Part shown: one piece after another, positions 15,259-23,344 of the stretch
Layout of the letters: the number at the start of each line of letters is the position of its first letter
Numbering within the stretch: position 1 is the first letter of the stretch
Source of the DNA: a virus
Reading direction: 5' to 3' (one strand)
Virus record (IMG/VR): IMGVR_UViG_3300009008_000181
Coordinates: 1-29,669 of that record
Length of the DNA stretch: 29,669 nucleotides
Program-made: the position numbers and the translations under genes
The notes under the pieces: model-generated
Database searches by the model: none
Told to the model about the DNA's origin: nothing
The model's input: only the letters and a program-made list of their open reading frames with translations

Positions 15259-16866
15259 ATGAACTGGGAAGAAATCGCAAAGCTGGTCAAACAGGCCGAG
15301 AAAGAAAAAGACCCTGTGAAGCAGAAGGGTCTGTTCGAAAAGGTAAAAGCCGGCATTGAATCACTTAAAGAAAAAGCCACCTCCGCGGGCTTCAAGTCTT
15401 TCGGCGGCGCCTTCGATATTTTCAAAGAAGCTTCTGATGTATACAAGGCTGAAAGAGAATCAATCAAGAATACCGGATTGTTGCTCGAAGAGCTGTCTGG
15501 ACCCGGTGGTTTATTTTCAAAATTTTCACAAATTGGTGAAGAAGGCGTAGGTCTCTTTGGTAGAATAGACGAGGGTGTAAAAGGTGCAGACCAGCTAGCT
15601 AAAAACATGAAAGGCCTCTTTGCTGTCTTTGATAATGTTGAGTCGCTATCTAAAACTGCCACTGTTCTTAATGAGCTTGGAGTTTCATTCGGTACTTTGG
15701 GCGATGTTTTAGACTCAGCAGTTTTAGGCTTTGGGATGTCAGGTGAAGCTGCAGAGAAACTTACAAGATCCATAGCTGGGATTGGCGAAGCAACAGGTGT
15801 GGGTATGCAAACAGCCATGGAAAACTTTTCAGCAGCCCAGAAAAGCATGGCTTATGACTCAAATACTTTAATGGAAAATTTCAAAAGCTTACAACTCACA
15901 GCTGGACAAACGGGTGTAAGCTTCAATAAGTTGACATCTGCTTTTGGTGAATCGATGGATGAGTTCGGTGGATCTGCACGGAAGGCCGGCTCTTTGAATG
16001 CGATATTAGGAAGATCCGTCTTTAATTCAATCGACTTACTTGGCAAGACGGAAGCACAAAGAGTAGAGACAATCGTGAAAGGTATCAAGGAAAGCGTAGA
16101 TGTTAAAGCACTGGGTAGAAACAAGTTCCAACTAAAAGCAGTAGCGGATGGCCTGGGTTTAACTCCAGACGAAACAAGAAGATTGTTGTCAGGTCAAATG
16201 TCCGTGGATGAAGCTCTTGCTGGTAAAGAATCGGCTGATCCAAGAATCAGAGCCAATGCAAAGATGGCGGATCTTCTTGAAAAAAGAACAAACCCAGCCC
16301 TCGCACAATTTGAGTACACAATTAGAAGAACTCGCAAAGCCATGGACAATGTAGCAGCAAGTGCAAACAAGGTCCAACGAGATTTGATCAGGAACCTGGC
16401 TGATTCTCTTGTTAGAACTGGCCAATTTAAAGATATTTTACCGTCCACGCGCCCAGCTGAAGTGGCAAAGACTCTGGACAACATGATGAATCAGATGTCT
16501 CTTGAGCAAGTCGAGAAGATCATCGCCAAGACCAATATTGGGCTCACCACAAAAAAGATAAAAGAAGGTGGACTGTTCGATGCCGAGTTTCTCAGAAAGG
16601 AAGGCGGTGAAGCATTTAAAAGATTTTTCATAGCTGTCAAAGAAGAGGCTGCTACAGCAGCCCAAACACCCGGAGGCACCACCGACGAAGCAACAGTTGC
16701 CAAATTTGGAAATATGAATTTTTCTCAAGAAACCTTGGACGCCACCAGAGGCGCATTGCGCAAAGAAAACGTCGACGAGCTTCTTGACGCACTTTCGAAA
16801 GGGGCAAAACAGTTCGAGGAAATCATGGACAAAATAGCGATTGGGTTGAAGTTAAAAAGAAAGTAA
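15259..16866 (+). CDS. Tail tape measure protein, gp29-like
   Basis: The 535-residue protein is almost wholly helical. A Lys/Glu-rich start (EIAKLVKQAEKEKDPVKQKG) leads into a long Ala/Gly/Ser-rich hydrophobic middle (about residues 100-200, with LGVSFGTLGDVLDSAVLGFGMSGEAAEKL) and then more charged helices ending in a basic tail. Position after tube and chaperone and before the baseplate genes is the canonical place for the tape measure. T4 gp29 has 590 residues. At roughly 1.5 angstrom per residue this protein would set a tail of about 80 nm, an estimate only. SD AAGAGGT is ten bases upstream. Identification rests on synteny, length and composition. Confidence 0.75.
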   Translation: MNWEEIAKLVKQAEKEKDPVKQKGLFEKVKAGIESLKEKATSAGFKSFGGAFDIFKEASDVYKAERESIKNTGLLLEELSGPGGLFSKFSQIGEEGVGLFGRIDEGVKGADQLAKNMKGLFAVFDNVESLSKTATVLNELGVSFGTLGDVLDSAVLGFGMSGEAAEKLTRSIAGIGEATGVGMQTAMENFSAAQKSMAYDSNTLMENFKSLQLTAGQTGVSFNKLTSAFGESMDEFGGSARKAGSLNAILGRSVFNSIDLLGKTEAQRVETIVKGIKESVDVKALGRNKFQLKAVADGLGLTPDETRRLLSGQMSVDEALAGKESADPRIRANAKMADLLEKRTNPALAQFEYTIRRTRKAMDNVAASANKVQRDLIRNLADSLVRTGQFKDILPSTRPAEVAKTLDNMMNQMSLEQVEKIIAKTNIGLTTKKIKEGGLFDAEFLRKEGGEAFKRFFIAVKEEAATAAQTPGGTTDEATVAKFGNMNFSQETLDATRGALRKENVDELLDALSKGAKQFEEIMDKIAIGLKLKRK

Positions 16867-16880
16867 AAGGAGGATAATTT

Positions 16881-17567
16881 ATGGCATCATTTCATGACAT
16901 AGCAAAAGGTAGCGATCATTTAGTTAAGTTTTTGCACGTTGCAACGGAAACTAGGGTAGAATTCCCTGCCTTTATAAAAGAGTATTCAGATTCTTTTTCC
17001 GTATCTTGGGGGACCGAACAGATCTTTGGTCGAATGGATCCCATAAAACCCTATAGAGGCACAACAAGAAGAATCTCTATAGCTTTTGATGTTCTGGCAC
17101 CAACGTTAGAAAAGGCAAAAGAAAACATGAACAACTACAGCACGCTTGTTAAAATGATGTATCCCGTTTATGGGGAACCACTCCAGGGAGGAGAGAAAGG
17201 ACTGGGAAGAACCTTGAAGGCGCCACCATTATTGAGAATACAGTTTCTAAACTTAGTAAAGAATTACTCAGATGAGTCCATGGAAGAAGGTTTGCTTGGC
17301 TGCATTGGCGGTTTTAGTTTTAGGCCCAATAGGGACTCGGGATTTTTTACCCTTGATAACGAATTGTTGCCAAAGAATTTTAGCATATCTTTCACTTTTG
17401 AGCCTCAGCACGAATCACCATTAGGGTTTAGAGGAAAGAACTTCATAAATCCATCTTTTCCTTATGGTAGACCAACAGGAGAGCCTATCGATACAGATAA
17501 GGTAGACTCAGGTACAGCCCAAGTGCAAATTAAAAGAGAAAATGATATACTCGGAGGTCAAGAATGA
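16881..17567 (+). CDS. Baseplate/tube-initiator protein, gp48/gp54-like (tentative)
   Basis: The 228-residue protein has strong SD AAGGAGG. Residues about 40-75 (VSWGTEQIFGRMDPIKPYRGT.R.ISIAFDV) and the following helix (A..NMNNYSTLVKMMYPVYG) match the pattern of baseplate proteins that cap or start the tube in T4-like phages (gp48, gp54) and equivalents in other contractile systems. A beta-rich C-terminal half (G.IGGFSFRPNRDSGFF, then ISFTFEPQHESPLGF) fits a tube-like fold. It overlaps the next gene by ATGA, which suggests coupled, near-equal synthesis. It could also be a hub-adjacent adaptor. The exact T4 counterpart is uncertain. Confidence 0.55.
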   Translation: MASFHDIAKGSDHLVKFLHVATETRVEFPAFIKEYSDSFSVSWGTEQIFGRMDPIKPYRGTTRRISIAFDVLAPTLEKAKENMNNYSTLVKMMYPVYGEPLQGGEKGLGRTLKAPPLLRIQFLNLVKNYSDESMEEGLLGCIGGFSFRPNRDSGFFTLDNELLPKNFSISFTFEPQHESPLGFRGKNFINPSFPYGRPTGEPIDTDKVDSGTAQVQIKRENDILGGQE

Positions 17568-17908
17568 TAGATAGAAACGAAAGAAGAGAAATCCTGATCA
17601 ACGATCACCCTTTCTATAAGAAAAAGCTAAAGAATAGAGGCTTAAAATTTTTCAGGCATTACTCAAAGATGAAATTGTCTGAAATTTCTCAAGAAGATAT
17701 GAAGGATCTAACTATTTTGGATCATGTTTATGCCACAGGAGATTCTTTGAGTAAAATAGCATACAAGCACTACGGTGACACTAGGTATTGGTGGGTGTTA
17801 GCAGCCTTTAACCAGAAGCCAATTGACAATTTAATAAAAACAGGAGATATTATACATGTACCTCTTCCTTTGAATGAGATAATGTATTTATTAACCAGAG
17901 ATGAGTGA
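17564..17908 (+). CDS. LysM-domain baseplate protein, gp53-like
   Basis: The 114-residue protein has a basic N-terminal half (FYKKKLKNRGLKFFRHY) and a LysM-type domain at about residues 55-105. The domain reads Y-A-T-G-D-S-L-S-K-I-A-Y-K-H-Y-G-D, then R-Y-W-W-V-L-A-A-F-N and finally K-T-G-D-I-I-H-V-P. Small LysM proteins at this place in myovirus tails link the tube initiator, hub and wedge; T4 gp53 has a LysM-like fold. The LysM part here is more likely structural than peptidoglycan-binding. It is coupled upstream by ATGA and overlaps the hub gene downstream by eight bases. Confidence 0.75.
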   Translation: MIDRNERREILINDHPFYKKKLKNRGLKFFRHYSKMKLSEISQEDMKDLTILDHVYATGDSLSKIAYKHYGDTRYWWVLAAFNQKPIDNLIKTGDIIHVPLPLNEIMYLLTRDE

Positions 17909-20186
17909 CGAAAAATCAATTTCATTTAATGAACAAGGATATTTAATCTGGGATCACTTTATAAAAGGTGCCGGAAGAAAACAAGGAAGCAAGCTGGGTC
18001 AGGGTAAGTCATCCAACAGTGGAATAACCTGTCACAAAGTTACAGGCAACTATACCAATGTAGATTTCGTCTCTAAAGTAATAAAAAAAGAAAATATTGA
18101 TGTTTATAGAAATCTTATGGATCTGGAGACAAGAAAGTTGTCTTCGCTTGTTCCTGAAGTGAAGCTTTTCAAGATAAAAGATAAAAGATATATTCCTTTT
18201 TACTTTCCAGTCGCCGCAGAAAATGCTACTATAACATCTTTGCTTCAACCAGGCGCCTCCGTCGGAGGAGTTGGCATTAAAAGTTTTTCTTATCAATTTA
18301 TAGGTAAAGATTTTTTTACAAGAGACAAGCAGATAGAGTGCTCGTTAGAGCTTTTCGTTGATTCAATAGAGAACGTGTTTAAAACTCCACCACCAGGCTT
18401 CGCGACACTAGCAGAATTGTTCACAATTTCTAGATCTGAGAGTGTGTCCTTGAGAGGTTCTATGTCGAAAGAAGTTTCAAGTGAGCAAGTAAACAAGCCC
18501 AGTTCACATGAAATTGGAGCATTTATAGGATACTCTGCACCAAACACAGAAGACCTTTTAACACAATCTGAGAGAAGAGCAATAGAAAATACTTCGATAT
18601 CTTTGAGGATGACATATATAAACCACAATCTTAATGTGGCTCAAGACGGCACGGCCACAATCAAGGTAGATTACATTGGTAGGTTGTCCGGTATTCTGGA
18701 TGATCCAATGTACAACATTATATCAACACCAGAAGAAATCCTTGCACTCGCAGATATACAGAAAGAGGTAGATGAAGCTAAACGAAGCGCAAAAGTAAAT
18801 GATGTAAAACGAAAAGAGACTGAAGAGAAGATAAAAAGTATCATAAAAAAGAAAGCGAGTGAAAATTTTATTTCTGTCATGGAAATCTTGAGAAGAGAAA
18901 AGAAATTGCACGAAGAACCAATCAGGCTCATCGACTCGAAATTGTATAATCAATATGTTGGTAGACAAGAAGATCCGACTCTTGGTGTACTCATTAAGAA
19001 TCCTTCGGGAGAGGGGTCACCTACAAATGCATACGACACCGCGAAACTATCCGCACCCGGGTCTGTTATTAGTACTGATCTTGTTACAAACTATGTGTAC
19101 ATGGGAGATTTTATTCAAGCGGTGATTTTCAGCACAAAAGAATCCTTAGAGAGAGCAAAAAAAGATTTAGAGAAACAGCGCCAATCTGGAGCGCTCGGAG
19201 CAAACAAGGTAGATGCAAAACTCAAACCCATTCAAAATTCTTTAGATAATTTAGAAAGTTTCAAAGTCCTATTTGGAAAGGTCGCGATCGTTACAGGAGA
19301 GACATCAGCGATTCAGGTCAACCTAGCGGATATTCCGGTTTCCGTAAAGACTATTTCAGACTTTGTGTTTAAGAATATTGAACAGAAGTTTTCCTCAAGA
19401 AAAACTTTAAAATCATTCTTAGAAGAAGTTGTAGGTCAACTATATCCAATGGCCACAACTAGACACCTTTATAAAGATGCTAAGACCTTGCCTTCAAACA
19501 TTTCAGTAAAAGCAGTCGGCATTACAGGCGAGCGTACCGCAGTACTTAGCGCTGGAAACTCTGAAGTCTCTATATCTAAGTTGCCCAACTTCTTAAAAAA
19601 CTTTAATCAAAGAAGAAGAAAGAAGGACGATATTGATTATATGATAATATATTCTGAGGTTTCTTCAAACAGAAACTCTGGCCTCGCGGGAGACGTAAAG
19701 AAAGATGCGGAAAAGGGTGTGTATCACTTTAACCTATCAAAAGATAGAGGAATGGTAAAGAGTATCAACTTCAGCTTAAACAATGTAAGATTTAGAAAAG
19801 AAGCTTTAATGCTGGAATCTGTTGATTTATACGACGAACTAAAGATGCCTTATAACGCTTCCATAGAAATGGTGGGCAACAACTTGTTCCTACCAGGATC
19901 CATGATATATATTAACCCATCCAGCATCGGCTTCGGTGACCCTAGAAACAAGCGATCAGCAGCCGCCAGGCTCGGCCTCGGCGGATATTATATTGTTATC
20001 TCTGTCAACACTGCATTCACCGCAGGTCAGATGGTCACAAAGTTAGATACTCAACACCATTCTTGGGCAGACGATGATTCCAGACTATCAACAACAGAGA
20101 TGCTTCAAGAGACAGGAATCTATCAGACGGCCGTCAGAAATGTGGAAACAGGCAACACAACTAATCTTAAGGAGCTTTACAAGTAA
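17901..20186 (+). CDS. Large baseplate hub protein (gp27/gpD-like) with helical insertions
   Basis: The 761-residue protein is the largest baseplate gene here. Residues about 664-722 form the barrel seen in hub proteins: P-G-S-M-I-Y-I-N-P-S, then LGLGGYYIVI.VNTAF, then G-Q-M-V-T-K-L-D-T-Q-H-H-S-W. Two long charged helices interrupt the protein at about 283-340 and 411-453 and may form a coiled coil. T4 gp27 has 391 residues, so this is about twice the size. The extra parts could replace functions of gp5 or wedge proteins, but no lysozyme motif is visible. It overlaps upstream by eight bases and touches the next gene as TAATG. Confidence 0.65.
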   Translation: MSDEKSISFNEQGYLIWDHFIKGAGRKQGSKLGQGKSSNSGITCHKVTGNYTNVDFVSKVIKKENIDVYRNLMDLETRKLSSLVPEVKLFKIKDKRYIPFYFPVAAENATITSLLQPGASVGGVGIKSFSYQFIGKDFFTRDKQIECSLELFVDSIENVFKTPPPGFATLAELFTISRSESVSLRGSMSKEVSSEQVNKPSSHEIGAFIGYSAPNTEDLLTQSERRAIENTSISLRMTYINHNLNVAQDGTATIKVDYIGRLSGILDDPMYNIISTPEEILALADIQKEVDEAKRSAKVNDVKRKETEEKIKSIIKKKASENFISVMEILRREKKLHEEPIRLIDSKLYNQYVGRQEDPTLGVLIKNPSGEGSPTNAYDTAKLSAPGSVISTDLVTNYVYMGDFIQAVIFSTKESLERAKKDLEKQRQSGALGANKVDAKLKPIQNSLDNLESFKVLFGKVAIVTGETSAIQVNLADIPVSVKTISDFVFKNIEQKFSSRKTLKSFLEEVVGQLYPMATTRHLYKDAKTLPSNISVKAVGITGERTAVLSAGNSEVSISKLPNFLKNFNQRRRKKDDIDYMIIYSEVSSNRNSGLAGDVKKDAEKGVYHFNLSKDRGMVKSINFSLNNVRFRKEALMLESVDLYDELKMPYNASIEMVGNNLFLPGSMIYINPSSIGFGDPRNKRSAAARLGLGGYYIVISVNTAFTAGQMVTKLDTQHHSWADDDSRLSTTEMLQETGIYQTAVRNVETGNTTNLKELYK

Positions 20187-21352
20187 TGTCTTTCTTATAT
20201 AAAGATGGAAAATACAGTACGACTCGCGACAGCTTTGTGGGAAGAAAAGCTTACAAAGAAAATGCTAAGTTAGACCAGGTTCAAGTTCTGGATACATGGT
20301 ATCAGTATCCAAGTTATGGACTTCTTAACAAAGATTTCGAACCCGTTATATTGAATACTGACGAAACAGGTGCTAACTTAAACATTTTTGGACAATATGC
20401 TGGAGAAGACCTGCGCGCAGCCCCCTTTGTCGCAGAGGCTTTTGACGACTTTAGAACTTATTATGTTAACACCACATTGGAGAAAAACGTTGACTTTCCT
20501 TTATTTATAGATCAGGTCATACCAAAGGTTGCTTACTTGTCTTTCGATGAGCAATATCAAAATTATGTAGCATCAAATATGAACACTTTTGCTTCTTTGG
20601 TTTTGGAGAAAATTTCGTCAATTGATCAATTTAATGAAGAATTGTCTAAAATCATACAAGGAAATATACTTAAATTTCCAATAACTAAGTCCGGTTTCTT
20701 GCTCTCCCAACAATGTCCAATAAATGTTTCAGGTCTCTGTGTCGAGCTAGCGATTTTGGACTTTAATTCAGATACAGAAAAAGCGAAACTATTTGACACA
20801 AAGGAATTTCAGTGTTATGCTGAGGTTGCAAATGTTTACGGCTTCTATGTTGACAAGAACGCGCCATGGAGATTGATAGCTAATTTGCAGAGCCCCATAA
20901 TGAAAGAATACATAGACAGGTACAGAAGAGGCACAGACACTGACATAATTTTAGATAAAATGTTTAGAAGTAAAACACAGTACGAGGATATTTCTAGTGT
21001 TTACTATTTCCATGCAGCTGTATTCAATGAGATGTTAGATATTTTAGAATTGCAGGCATCGTATTCAATTTCGGAAGAAGATTTAATATCATCGACGTTG
21101 AGATATAGAATGTTAGAAACAGGTGTCCCTATGGATCAGTTTGAAAAAAACAGAAATAATGTTTTAGATTTACACAACATATATGCTTCTAGGCATCCTT
21201 TTGATCCGCTGAAACAAGCATCCGGAAAGATCGGAAAGATTTGTTCTGAAAAATTGAAAGAAATTTATCTTGCAAAATCAAATATAAACAGTTATAATGA
21301 GACAACATTAAAGGAATATAGTGATTTTACAGACCCTAGATATCAAAGATAA
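20186..21352 (+). CDS. Unrecognised virion-type protein of the tail operon
   Basis: I do not recognise the family of this 388-residue protein. Its ATG shares bases with the hub stop codon (TAATG), with AAGGAG upstream in the hub gene, so it is translated with the hub and is probably a baseplate or virion protein. It has no signal peptide, transmembrane segment or clear enzyme motif. Notable segments are a Y-G-L-L-N-K-D-F-E-P-V start region (about residues 44-54), G-L-C-V-E-L-A-I-L-D-F near 183-193 and a G-F-Y-V-D-K-N-A-P-W-R-L-I-A block near 219-232. A polar Ser/Asn/Thr-rich tail ends the protein. Its last 32 bases overlap the polymerase gene, so late tail and replication genes meet without a gap or terminator here. 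Confidence 0.75.
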   Translation: MSFLYKDGKYSTTRDSFVGRKAYKENAKLDQVQVLDTWYQYPSYGLLNKDFEPVILNTDETGANLNIFGQYAGEDLRAAPFVAEAFDDFRTYYVNTTLEKNVDFPLFIDQVIPKVAYLSFDEQYQNYVASNMNTFASLVLEKISSIDQFNEELSKIIQGNILKFPITKSGFLLSQQCPINVSGLCVELAILDFNSDTEKAKLFDTKEFQCYAEVANVYGFYVDKNAPWRLIANLQSPIMKEYIDRYRRGTDTDIILDKMFRSKTQYEDISSVYYFHAAVFNEMLDILELQASYSISEEDLISSTLRYRMLETGVPMDQFEKNRNNVLDLHNIYASRHPFDPLKQASGKIGKICSEKLKEIYLAKSNINSYNETTLKEYSDFTDPRYQR

Positions 21353-22451
21353 CTGCACCGGTATTTTCCATAATGATGAATTTTTGCTCGACGGCTTTCA
21401 AGAGCTGTTAGATCAATACTCTTTAGCCTGGAAACATTCCCCAATGTTGGATGACGAAAAGTACAAGTATTTGTATTTGCTTATAAAAGAGGAAGATCTT
21501 TCTTCGTACTGCCATGACCCGGAGCTTTTCATTACATATCGGAAAAAACTAGAAGCCCACCAAAAGGCAGCAGTTTCTGCAAAAGTTAGTTTGCAAGACA
21601 CCTGTTTTTTTGATTTGCTACCTGAACATCAATTATTGAAGTGGTTCAGAGTTCGAGCTGGAGCCATGGACAATTTGCAAAAAACAGTACCCTTTCAAGA
21701 AGATTATGACATCTTACATAAGGCACATGTACTAACAACGACTATTGCTAGACAGGATATTAACTTCGAGGGTAAAGCAGGTAGAGTTTTGTATAACATT
21801 TTCGGGTCGGCAACAGGAAGACTAACAACTCGAAGAGGCTCAGTCCCAGTTTTGACCTTAAAGAGAGAACAGAGAGAATTGATTAAGCCTCAGAACGATG
21901 TATTCGTTGAGCTAGATTTAAACGCTGCAGAAGTAAGAACGTTGATAGCTCTTTCAGGCCGAGAGCAGCCACAGGGCGACATTCACGAGTGGGTTGTGAA
22001 GAATGTGTTTGATGGAGAGAAAGAGCGCACAAAAGCGAAGGTAGAGTTGTTTGCCTGGCTGTATAATCCTTCGAGTTCGAAAAGTCAATTTGACCAAATT
22101 TTTTCGCGGACAATTTTTCGAGATTTTTTTGCCCCTGAAGACCAAGTGCTTACAACGCCATTTGGACGAAGACTTGCCGTAGATGAAAGAAAAGCACAAA
22201 ATTACTTGCTTCAATCAACAACATCCGATATAGTTATACAAAACGCGTACAAGATTATGAAGATGCTTAAAGGTAAAAAGTCTAAAATAGCGTTCACATT
22301 ACACGATTCGATTATTGTTGACATGGACAAAAAAGATGCTATAATGTTAAGAGATATAAAAGAGCAGTTTGAGGAAACACCTTGGGGTCCTTTTAGAAGT
22401 ACGTGTAAAATCGGTAAAACATTTGGTGATTTAAAGGATTTGGTGATTTGA
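21321..22451 (+). CDS. Compact family-A DNA polymerase, polymerase domain only
   Basis: The 376-residue protein has the complete set of Pol I-type motifs. T-G-R-L is at 165-168. Motif A is D199-L-N-A-A-E204-V-R206. The O helix has R236, K240, F244 and Y248 at the canonical spacing of four (E. coli R754, K758, F762, Y766). The Q-helix-like N-Y-L-L-Q-S-T-T-S-D-I runs from 294, and motif C is H328-D329-S330 where most members have H-D-E. There is no 3'-5' or 5'-3' exonuclease domain, and the protein is about half the length of T7 polymerase. The start is GTG at 21321 behind AAAGGA, overlapping the upstream gene by 32 bases. The metal ligands D199 and D329 are present, so activity is plausible. 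It could be a repair or gap-filling enzyme rather than the replicase. Confidence 0.9.
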   Translation: MILQTLDIKDNCTGIFHNDEFLLDGFQELLDQYSLAWKHSPMLDDEKYKYLYLLIKEEDLSSYCHDPELFITYRKKLEAHQKAAVSAKVSLQDTCFFDLLPEHQLLKWFRVRAGAMDNLQKTVPFQEDYDILHKAHVLTTTIARQDINFEGKAGRVLYNIFGSATGRLTTRRGSVPVLTLKREQRELIKPQNDVFVELDLNAAEVRTLIALSGREQPQGDIHEWVVKNVFDGEKERTKAKVELFAWLYNPSSSKSQFDQIFSRTIFRDFFAPEDQVLTTPFGRRLAVDERKAQNYLLQSTTSDIVIQNAYKIMKMLKGKKSKIAFTLHDSIIVDMDKKDAIMLRDIKEQFEETPWGPFRSTCKIGKTFGDLKDLVI

Positions 22452-23287
22452 AAACAATATTGGGCATAGGTACAGCAGGCAGCAACGTTGTAAGGCAACT
22501 TGGCGAACACAAGGTGTATAAACCATACACAATTTGTACCAAAAATCAAAAAACAACAAAATACCACTTCAACCTACCCGAACTCGACGGTCCCGAGGAA
22601 TACGAGTCGATGGATATGACAAAGCTAGAGAAGTGGCTGTGCACAATCGAAAAAAATTGCACCGTATTTCTATGCGGAGCATCCAATTCGTCGGGCATCA
22701 CCCTACGAGCGCTCCACTTTCTACACCAAAGAGGTGTAAAAATGGACATTGTGTATTTTACGCCCGAGATCGAGGTTCTTTCTGAGGAGAAAACTTTATG
22801 CGAAAGGGCTGTGAAGGGCGTTTTGCAAAATTATGCTCGAAGTGGCCTATTTGAAAAAATTTGTCTCGTATCCAACCTCCGGTTGGAGCAAATCGCGGGA
22901 TCGACGAATGTGTTTGATTATTATGATCAAATAAACCGTGTATTTACAAGTACTTACTATATGATGGATGTGTTTAAAAATACAGAACCGGTTACTTCCA
23001 CCTTTAAAAGACCAAATGCTCCTTGTAGGATAACCACTATTGGCCTGGGATCATTAGAGAATGACGATTTAACGTTTTTTCCTTTCAATCAAGAGGTGGA
23101 AGTGGTATACTATTATGGTATCAATGAAGAAAAGTTAAAAACAGAAGAAAACTTGTTCAGAACAATAACAAACACAGTAAAATCAAAAATTACAGAAGAG
23201 AGAAAAGTGAGCTTTGGGATTTTTCCAACACAATATGAAGATGACTACATTTACGTGGAATACTTTTCTCCAAAAATTCAAAAATAA
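22448..23287 (+). CDS. Divergent tubulin/FtsZ-like protein
   Basis: The 279-residue protein starts at TTG, sharing TTGA with the polymerase stop. Residues 3-15 (TILGIGTAGSNVV) match the FtsZ T1 nucleotide loop G-x-G-x-x-G-x-N. Residues 72-83 (TVFLCGASNSSG) occupy the place of the tubulin signature loop GGGTGTG, in degenerate form G-A-S-N-S-S-G. Residues 139-149 (CLVSNLRLEQI) align with FtsZ I-P-N-x-x-L-x-E-I. The tail, with VSFGIFPTQ.EDD.IYVEYFS, mirrors the FtsZ strand pair I-I-F-G...D.I.V.V. The T7 catalytic loop (GxxNxDxxD) is not recognisable near 175-190, so GTP hydrolysis may be weak or absent. A filament or scaffold role is inferred. A different Rossmann-type nucleotide-binding protein is the main alternative. 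Confidence 0.7.
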   Translation: MKTILGIGTAGSNVVRQLGEHKVYKPYTICTKNQKTTKYHFNLPELDGPEEYESMDMTKLEKWLCTIEKNCTVFLCGASNSSGITLRALHFLHQRGVKMDIVYFTPEIEVLSEEKTLCERAVKGVLQNYARSGLFEKICLVSNLRLEQIAGSTNVFDYYDQINRVFTSTYYMMDVFKNTEPVTSTFKRPNAPCRITTIGLGSLENDDLTFFPFNQEVEVVYYYGINEEKLKTEENLFRTITNTVKSKITEERKVSFGIFPTQYEDDYIYVEYFSPKIQK

Positions 23288-23290
23288 ATA

Positions 23291-23319
23291 TTGACACAGA
23301 TTAGAAAATAAGATATTAT
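23291..23319 (+). promoter_or_regulatory. Sigma70-type early promoter of the ParB-like gene
   Basis: TTGACA at 23291-23296 and TATTAT at 23314-23319 are separated by 17 bases, a consensus-quality host promoter in the gap between the tubulin-like and ParB-like genes. The sequence from the -10 onward (TATTATAAGAATAT) is identical in the gp32 promoter. The predicted start is near 23326, giving a leader of about 19 bases. Confidence 0.85.
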
Positions 23320-23344
23320 AAGAATATAAACTAAAAGGAACAAA

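Noticed and set aside
15243-15848. 201-codon minus-strand ORF over the tape measure gene
   Set aside because: It is Ser/Pro-rich shadow sequence opposite a helical Ala/Glu/Lys-rich gene, with no SD and no neighbours on that strand.
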